From assembly GCF_938015485.1 (NCBI RefSeq), contig NZ_CALLVU010000136.1, positions 1-19,150 of the forward strand: DNA of 19,150 nt. Direction: 5' to 3'. A program made the position numbers and the translations under genes. The notes beneath the pieces are model-generated. The model was not told the DNA's origin. It saw nothing but the letters and a program-made list of their open reading frames with translations, and did not search any database. Positions 14,166 to 19,150 of this stretch are shown here, piece after piece; the stretch's first letter is position 1; each line of letters starts with the position of its first letter. This DNA is from an uncultured Lachnoanaerobaculum sp. GTDB taxonomy: Bacteria > Bacillota > Clostridia > Lachnospirales > Lachnospiraceae.

Positions 14166-16031
14166 ATGTCAGAGAATAAGATGAAGTATTTAAAAAATTC
14201 TAATGTAAATGTCATCATACCTTCTTTTTTACTTGCCCTAATATTTTCAATAGCATTGACTTTCAATGCTTTTGCTATGGGTATCAGTATAAGCTTTGCA
14301 GATGTTAATGCAACAGTGGGTGATGAAGTAAATTTGGTGATGACACTTTCGTCAAGTGACGGAAATATAGACAGTGCAACTGTGATGTTAAGCTATGATG
14401 ACAGTGTACTTGATTTTGTAGGAGGAACCAATGCACAGGGCGGTGCCGGAAGCATAAAGGTAACATCAAATACCGGAACCAATTCAAGCAGTCAAAACTA
14501 TTCTTTAAAGTTTAAGGCTAAGGCTGCCAAAGATACTACAGTAGTGGTAAGTTCATGGGAAGTCTACGACACCGATGCAAAGATGGCTACAATGCAGTCA
14601 CAGGGTAGCGGTAAGATAAAAATAAAGGAGGCTGAAGTTGCTCCGAGTACAACTGCCGAGAGTACTGTAGAAAAGAAAAAGGAAGAGTCGACTACTGCTG
14701 CGGCAGATAAAAAAGACGCTTCACTTTCATCTTTGAAGGTCAGCCCGGGAAAACTTACTCCTGATTTTAAGAGTAATATAAAAAATTATGATATGAATGT
14801 TGCCGGAAATATTTCAAATATTGCGGTAAGTGCAAAGCCGAGACAGGACGGTTCAAAAATTGTTATTACAGGAAATGACAATCTTGTGGTAGGTGTCAAT
14901 GCGGTAACGGTAAAGGTAACTTCACCTGACGGGTCTGTGGTGGAAAGTTACATCATAAATGTAAAGAAAAGTGAGATGAAAAAGACTCAGGAAGAGTCGA
15001 CAACTGCCGAAGAGAATGTTGTTGCCGAGAGTGAAGGTGAAAGTAAAGATTCGATAGATATTGTTTCTACAGACAACGGTCTTACCATCGGAGGAATAGA
15101 TTATCAGGTGTCCGACTCATTTGATAAGAATATTTTGCCTGAAGGTTTTGAGGAATCTACATTTACATATAAGGGCAGAGAAGTAAAAGCCGGTAAGATG
15201 AAGAATCAGGATGTATATATCTTATATCTTGTAGGTAATGACGGTTCGGGAGATTTTTATATCTATGACGATGCTTCAGATAAATGGTCTGTATACACTC
15301 AGATAGATACCAATACAAAAAGTATTACTGTAATGCCTCTTGATAAGGGTGTGGAAGTACCTAAGGGATTTATTGAGAGTATATTGGTCATAAACGGCAA
15401 GAAGATTCGCGGTTGGATATGGGGCAGTGACAATGAAAAGAGATACTGCGTGGTATATGCTATGAATTCCGACGGTAGAAAGGATTTTTACAGATATGAT
15501 ATGGAAGAAGGCACTATACAAAGATATTTTGTAGACCCTAATGCCGATACCGGAGTGTCAAAGGCTGAATACGATGTACTTGAAAAGAAGTACGAGAGAA
15601 GTAATGAATGGCTTAGAAATGTAATAGCTTTGGTAATTATATTGGCTGTATTTGTAATAATACTGCTTATTTCAAAGGCTCCAAATAAAAAGAAGACTAA
15701 AAAGGTAAGTAAGAAGGTTACAAAAAAGAAGAAGAATAAGAGTAACATAACAAAGAATGTAGATCTTATTTCAGACAAAGATCAGGATGAGGAGGCTCCT
15801 CTTGAATATATGCCTCTGGGACAGAAAAAGGAAGAGGTAAATGAGACAAGAGAGAATCAGTCCGATACAGATGACGGATTTGCCGAAGTAGATATATCTG
15901 ACGAAACGGATGAATCGCCGGAGATAAAGGATGAGCAAAAAGAAGAAATAAAATCTGAACAAACGGATGAAGAGTCAAAGGAAGAACAAAAGAAAAAAGA
16001 TTCGGATGACTTTGAGGATGTAGATGTTTAA
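14166..16031 (+). CDS. Cohesin-like, cadherin-like single-pass membrane protein
   Basis: Surface protein of 621 residues with no known enzyme motif. Signal peptide or N-terminal anchor at about 16-38 (IIPSFLLALIFSIALTFNAF). A cohesin-like beta domain spans about 40-155 (VGDEVNLVMTL, SATVMLSYDDSVLDFVGG). A Thr/Lys/Glu linker leads to a cadherin-like beta-sandwich (about 186-267; LSSLKVSPGKLTPDF and VTSPDGSVVESYIINVKK). A third region has two related blocks near 325-368 and 399-445 with period about 74. A transmembrane segment (about 484-503) is followed by a basic stretch and a long acidic cytoplasmic tail. Start: no strong ribosome binding site is seen for the ATG at 14166; the ATG at 14181 is an alternative, and a stop at 14151 rules out longer forms. 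It follows the glucosaminidase at 48 bases and may dock or regulate it. Confidence 0.75.
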   Translation: MSENKMKYLKNSNVNVIIPSFLLALIFSIALTFNAFAMGISISFADVNATVGDEVNLVMTLSSSDGNIDSATVMLSYDDSVLDFVGGTNAQGGAGSIKVTSNTGTNSSSQNYSLKFKAKAAKDTTVVVSSWEVYDTDAKMATMQSQGSGKIKIKEAEVAPSTTAESTVEKKKEESTTAAADKKDASLSSLKVSPGKLTPDFKSNIKNYDMNVAGNISNIAVSAKPRQDGSKIVITGNDNLVVGVNAVTVKVTSPDGSVVESYIINVKKSEMKKTQEESTTAEENVVAESEGESKDSIDIVSTDNGLTIGGIDYQVSDSFDKNILPEGFEESTFTYKGREVKAGKMKNQDVYILYLVGNDGSGDFYIYDDASDKWSVYTQIDTNTKSITVMPLDKGVEVPKGFIESILVINGKKIRGWIWGSDNEKRYCVVYAMNSDGRKDFYRYDMEEGTIQRYFVDPNADTGVSKAEYDVLEKKYERSNEWLRNVIALVIILAVFVIILLISKAPNKKKTKKVSKKVTKKKKNKSNITKNVDLISDKDQDEEAPLEYMPLGQKKEEVNETRENQSDTDDGFAEVDISDETDESPEIKDEQKEEIKSEQTDEESKEEQKKKDSDDFEDVDV

Positions 16032-16037
16032 AAAAGG

Positions 16038-16066
16038 GGCTGTTGCAAAAGCAACAGCCTATTTTT
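16038..16066. terminator. Bidirectional rho-independent terminator
   Basis: GGCTGTTGC (16038-16046) pairs perfectly with GCAACAGCC (16051-16059) around AAAA. A T-run follows on the plus strand (16062-16066), and the A-run at 16031-16035 gives one on the minus strand, so it can end both the cohesin-like gene and the convergent DUF1846 gene. Confidence 0.88.
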
Positions 16067-16073
16067 GTATTGT

Positions 16074-17543
16074 TTATTTCTTATTTCCGTATTTTGCTTC
16101 TGTGGTAAGACCTATACCCAGTTTACTTATAGTTTTCATATCAATATCGGAAAGCATTACACTTGAATGCATCTGAAGTCCTTTTAACTTTGGAATAGCA
16201 TGCAGAGCTTTTCTTGCATTTTCATCCGTTGCGGCGGATATGGAAAGTGCAATAAGTGCTTCGTCTATATGAAGTCTTGGGTTGGAGCCGCCAAGATAAG
16301 TGGTTTTCAACTCTTGAACAGGTGATATAACAGTAGGTGAAATAAGCTTGATTTCATCGTCAACTCCACTGAGCGCTTTAAGTACATTCAATATAAGAGC
16401 GGCGCTTGCACCGAGAAGTTCCGATGTCTTACCTGTGATAAGTTCGCCGTTTTCAAGTTCCATTGCAGCTGCGGGAAGTTGTGTTGTCTCAGCCTTTAAA
16501 AGTGCGGCGGATACGACCTTTCTGTCGTCAATGCTTGTCTTTGCCTGCTGCATAATAAGTTCAAGCTTATAAACTTCATCAGCTTTACATTCACCCTTGG
16601 CAAATCTGCAAAGTGAATTATAGTATCTTCTTATGATTTCCTGTTTGCTTGCTTCTCTGCATACCTCATCGTCTATAATACAGTTTCCGGCCATATTTAC
16701 GCCCATATCAGTAGGTGATTTGTATGAGCACTCACCGAATATTCCCTCAAAGATAGCCATAAGTACAGGATAAATTTCAATATCTCTGTTGTAATTTACT
16801 GTGGTTTTGCCGTATGCTTCAAGGTGGAACGGATCAATCATGTTCACGTCATTTAAATCGGCGGTTGCAGCCTCATATGCAAGGTTTACAGGATGTTTTA
16901 GCGGAAGATTCCATATCGGGAAGGTCTCAAATTTTGCATATCCCGCTTTAACTCCTCTTTTATTTTCATGGTAAAGCTGTGAAAGACAGGTTGCCATTTT
17001 TCCTGAACCGGGACCCGGAGCTGTAACTATTACAAGCGGTCTGGATGTTATTATATAGTCATTCTTACCGTATCCTTCTTCACTGACTATATGTGACACA
17101 TTGCTTGGATATCCGTCTATCAAGTAAAGTCTGTAAACTTTTATACCGAGATTTTCAAGTCTTTCTTTAAATGTATCCGCACTCTTTTGTCCTGAGTACT
17201 GTGTAATGCAAACACTTCCCACGAAGAGTCCTTTACCGCGGAATGCGTCTATAAGCCTTAAAACATCAGCATCATAGGTGATACCGTGGTCTTCACGAAT
17301 TTTATTCTTTTCTATATCAATTGCAGATATGGAAATAATAATTTCAGCCTGATCCTTCAGCTGAAGAAGCATTCTAAGCTTTGAGTCAGGCTCAAACCCC
17401 GGAAGTACTCTGGATGCGTGGTAATCGTCAAAAAGCTTTCCACCAAACTCAAGGTAGAGTTTGTCACCGAAACTTGCAATTCTTTCCTTGATATGCTCTG
17501 ACTGTGTCTTCAAATACATTTGATTGTCAAAACCAACCTTCAT
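16074..17543 (-). CDS. DUF1846 family protein
   Basis: Conserved cytoplasmic protein of 489 residues, the usual length of the DUF1846 family, which is common in Firmicutes and whose biochemical role is not established. The N-terminus MKVGFDNQMYLKTQSEHI is family-typical. A glycine-rich P-loop-like motif, VTAPGPGSGKMATCLSQL, lies at 173-190, suggesting nucleotide or phosphate binding. LFVGSVCITQYSGQ (106-119) and VNMIDPFHLEAYGKTTVNYN (about 233-252) are other conserved blocks. No signal peptide or membrane segment is present. I start at 17543, where AAGGAAGG lies seven bases upstream on the minus strand; an in-frame start 39 bases earlier lacks one. It is a single-gene transcript: a promoter candidate (17589-17597) is just upstream, and a shared terminator follows its end. 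Confidence 0.88.
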   Translation of the reverse strand: MKVGFDNQMYLKTQSEHIKERIASFGDKLYLEFGGKLFDDYHASRVLPGFEPDSKLRMLLQLKDQAEIIISISAIDIEKNKIREDHGITYDADVLRLIDAFRGKGLFVGSVCITQYSGQKSADTFKERLENLGIKVYRLYLIDGYPSNVSHIVSEEGYGKNDYIITSRPLVIVTAPGPGSGKMATCLSQLYHENKRGVKAGYAKFETFPIWNLPLKHPVNLAYEAATADLNDVNMIDPFHLEAYGKTTVNYNRDIEIYPVLMAIFEGIFGECSYKSPTDMGVNMAGNCIIDDEVCREASKQEIIRRYYNSLCRFAKGECKADEVYKLELIMQQAKTSIDDRKVVSAALLKAETTQLPAAAMELENGELITGKTSELLGASAALILNVLKALSGVDDEIKLISPTVISPVQELKTTYLGGSNPRLHIDEALIALSISAATDENARKALHAIPKLKGLQMHSSVMLSDIDMKTISKLGIGLTTEAKYGNKK

Positions 17544-17588
17544 AATATGCCTTCCTTTGTAAAATTGAACTATAAAAATCAAAGACCC

Positions 17589-17597
17589 ATTATAGCA
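17589..17597 (-). promoter_or_regulatory. Extended -10 promoter of the DUF1846 gene
   Basis: On the minus strand the bases read TGCTATAAT, an exact extended -10 identical to the one before the AraC-type gene. It is about 46 bases upstream of the ATG at 17543. No strong -35 box is visible. Confidence 0.6.
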
Positions 17598-17714
17598 CTT
17601 TTCAATACAAGATAAAAGGGAGAAAATAGATTTTCTTATATAGTAAGTAATAAATTTTTATCTAAATTTTAAAGAATAAATCTAAAAACATATATATTTT
17701 TAATACGGCTAAAG

Positions 17715-17723
17715 TGATATACT
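17715..17723 (+). promoter_or_regulatory. Extended -10 promoter of the DUF4300-like gene
   Basis: TGATATACT matches the extended -10 form with one change. It lies about 32 bases before the ATG at 17755. No clear -35 box is visible. Confidence 0.5.
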
Positions 17724-17754
17724 AAGGCGACTAAGAAAGAAAGCAGGTTAGCAT

Positions 17755-18711
17755 ATGAAAAAGCAAATTTTAGTAACTGTAATCGGATTGGCGATTGTTT
17801 TGGGAGCATGTTCAAATAAGGCAAATAATGCGGACAAGGCAGGTGAAAGTACTACTGTGGCTACAGACAATACAACTGTAGACAATACCGATACTACAGA
17901 AACAAGCATAGTTTTAAGTAAGGCAAAGATTCATCTTAAATATTCAAACTTGGCGGATAATGAAACAAGAGACAGAGTAAAGAATGCACTGGCAAAGGCA
18001 GGTCTGAGTGAGGATAAGATAAATAAGTTTTTTGAGGCTGTAGACGAGTACAACAATGCTGTAGGAAGTAAAAATCTTGTACAGGAGATGACAAGTATTG
18101 AGGCTGCATTCCCTACATTTGATCAAGATAAACTTATAGATGCATGGCTTAATAATAATCAAGGCTTTGTGGGCAGAAACTGTAGGATAACATCATATTC
18201 TTTGATGGGAGATTTTATTAAGGTTGGAAATAAAACTCCGGGAGATACCACTATGTTATTCAATGATTTTGCCGCAATAGATGCCAAAAAGATATTTGAT
18301 GGTGTGGACAAAGAAAAGTTTGATACGATATTCTCATATATAGATGTAAACAATACACATGATACAAATGAACTTGCCGATGAGATAGTGAAGTCATGGA
18401 ATGATAAGCAGATTTCATTTGACAATGACAAGATGCATATGATTTCAGTATTTATGACTATGGATGACGGCAAGAATGCGGTTCAGGAGTTTATAGGACA
18501 TACCGGTATTTTGGTAAATGACGGAGATAAATATCTGTTTATTGAAAAACTTGCATTTGAATTACCGTATCAGGTAGAGGAGTTTGACAATCTGCAGGAT
18601 GTTAATGACTATTTGATGGGTTATTATGACAATGATGCGGAGGGACTTACCGCAAAGCCTATTGTATTTGAAGACAATCATGTTATGAAAGAGTACAGAG
18701 TGTTAAAATAA
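17755..18711 (+). CDS. DUF4300-like lipoprotein
   Basis: Membrane-anchored extracellular protein of 318 residues. Residues 1-19 form a lipoprotein signal with lipobox VLGAC (Cys19 lipidated), followed by a Thr/Asp-rich linker to about 52. The mature domain resembles the DUF4300 family known from Gram-positive bacteria by my recollection of its motifs: LKYSNLADNETRDRVKNALA (61-80), GFVGRNCRITSYSL (137-150), GHTGILVNDGDKYLFIEKLA (248-267), then LPYQVEEF (270-277). Function is not established. A single Cys143 at the head of a predicted helix and His249 starting a strand are in the order seen in papain-like and NlpC/P60-type hydrolases; that is inference. The start ATG has only a weak AGCAGG-type site. 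It is divergent from the DUF1846 gene, with a 211-base gap, and has no obvious terminator after it. Confidence 0.65.
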   Translation: MKKQILVTVIGLAIVLGACSNKANNADKAGESTTVATDNTTVDNTDTTETSIVLSKAKIHLKYSNLADNETRDRVKNALAKAGLSEDKINKFFEAVDEYNNAVGSKNLVQEMTSIEAAFPTFDQDKLIDAWLNNNQGFVGRNCRITSYSLMGDFIKVGNKTPGDTTMLFNDFAAIDAKKIFDGVDKEKFDTIFSYIDVNNTHDTNELADEIVKSWNDKQISFDNDKMHMISVFMTMDDGKNAVQEFIGHTGILVNDGDKYLFIEKLAFELPYQVEEFDNLQDVNDYLMGYYDNDAEGLTAKPIVFEDNHVMKEYRVLK

Positions 18712-18751
18712 TACTTGCATTTATTAAGTTATTTTGTTTAAATAATATCAT

Positions 18752-18819
18752 GGTCAGAGGTTGATTATATCGGTACCTGATATAACTTTGGAAACTTGGT
18801 GTTCTTAAGCGTTTTGACC
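18752..18819 (+). other. Possible structured RNA leader before the last gene
   Basis: GGTCA (18752-18756) pairs with TGACC (18815-18819), closing about 58 bases. Inside, TTATATC (18765-18771) pairs with GATATAA (18779-18785) around the loop GGTACCT. A second, weaker internal hairpin can be drawn from AAAC/GTTT-type pairs. The element ends 25 bases before the ATG at 18845. I do not recognise it as any known riboswitch class. Confidence 0.3.
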
Positions 18820-18844
18820 GAAATATTATTATTATAGAGGTGTT

Positions 18845-19150
18845 ATGGCTGAGAGAGTAAATATATTAAAAACAGACTATGAAATGGATCGCACCGACTG
18901 GACACAGGTCGTGTCTGCTGTATTTGGAGGTATGCTTCGTGTACAGGATATGATCGAGATGTATGTAGCAAAGGGACAGGGCTGGAATGTGGACTTTGCT
19001 ACACATAAAATAAGAATCGGTAACAGCACATATCCGATTCAATTCATCGGAAGTGAATCAATCCGGTCAAATGATTGGCTATGGGGCTGGAAGAATATAA
19101 ACGGTTTTGATGACAGTCTGCTTGAGCTTGTGGATGAGGCAAGATCTTTC
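18845..19150 (+). CDS. DUF6882-like hypothetical protein, N-terminal part (3' end outside window)
   Basis: The frame is open to the window edge, giving 102 residues with no stop. GAGGTG lies just before the ATG, supporting the start. It has no signal peptide or membrane segment. Trp-rich motifs WLWGWKN (78-84) and DWTQVVSAVFGG (18-29) and the region IRIGNSTYPIQFIGS (57-71) recall the DUF6882 family of small Firmicute proteins, whose function is unknown; I give this from motif memory and could not test it. It follows the DUF4300-like gene by 133 bases, so it may have its own leader or promoter. Confidence 0.6.
   Translation, partial: MAERVNILKTDYEMDRTDWTQVVSAVFGGMLRVQDMIEMYVAKGQGWNVDFATHKIRIGNSTYPIQFIGSESIRSNDWLWGWKNINGFDDSLLELVDEARSF

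Overview
The window looks like chromosomal DNA of a low-GC Gram-positive anaerobe of the class Clostridia, most likely Lachnospiraceae. This rests on AT-rich genes with strong AGGAGG-type ribosome binding sites, lipoprotein signal peptides, an Asp23 protein, a Gx-transporter gene, a DUF1846 protein, and an SH3-glucosaminidase followed by a cohesin-like membrane protein. The genus cannot be settled from the sequence alone. No rRNA, tRNA, CRISPR array, insertion sequence or phage gene was seen.

Layout. (1) 1-1910: the 3' end of an FtsX-type ABC permease and its ATPase, clearly more AT-rich than the rest, closed by a hairpin terminator. (2) 1943-8521: a sugar module. An AraC-type regulator (minus strand) is divergent from xylA (xylose isomerase), followed by a complete ChvE-MmsA-MmsB (GguAB-like) monosaccharide ABC transporter. 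The regulator-xylA gap holds opposed promoter candidates and a short direct repeat that could be the operator. Hairpins lie between xylA and chvE and between chvE and mmsA. (3) 8522-8865: a 344-base gap with a terminator-like hairpin, then an extended -10 promoter inside a perfect 13-bp inverted repeat. (4) 8866-9770: an Asp23 protein and a Gx-family membrane protein, overlapping by one base, then a terminator. (5) 9852-16031: a probable five-gene run: a His/Cys-rich COG0523 GTPase, a second P-loop protein whose C-terminal half resembles the TIGR03943/DUF1980 family, cytidine deaminase, a secreted SH3-glucosaminidase, and a cohesin-like/cadherin-like single-pass membrane protein. (6) 16038-19150: a terminator that works in both directions, a DUF1846 protein on the minus strand, a divergent DUF4300-like lipoprotein, and the start of a DUF6882-like gene preceded by a possibly structured leader.

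How the genes work together. Region 2 would import a pentose or related aldose and isomerise xylose to xylulose; no xylulokinase gene is in the window. Region 5 starts with two probable metal-handling proteins and ends with cell-wall proteins; whether they share a purpose or only a transcript is not clear.

The most unusual items are the two neighbouring COG0523-type proteins (one with four Cys-spaced His-rich repeats, the other lacking CxCC but carrying an MTCC domain), the 13-bp inverted repeat around the asp23 promoter, the internally duplicated ectodomain of the cohesin-like protein, and a possible Cys/His catalytic pair in the DUF4300-like lipoprotein.
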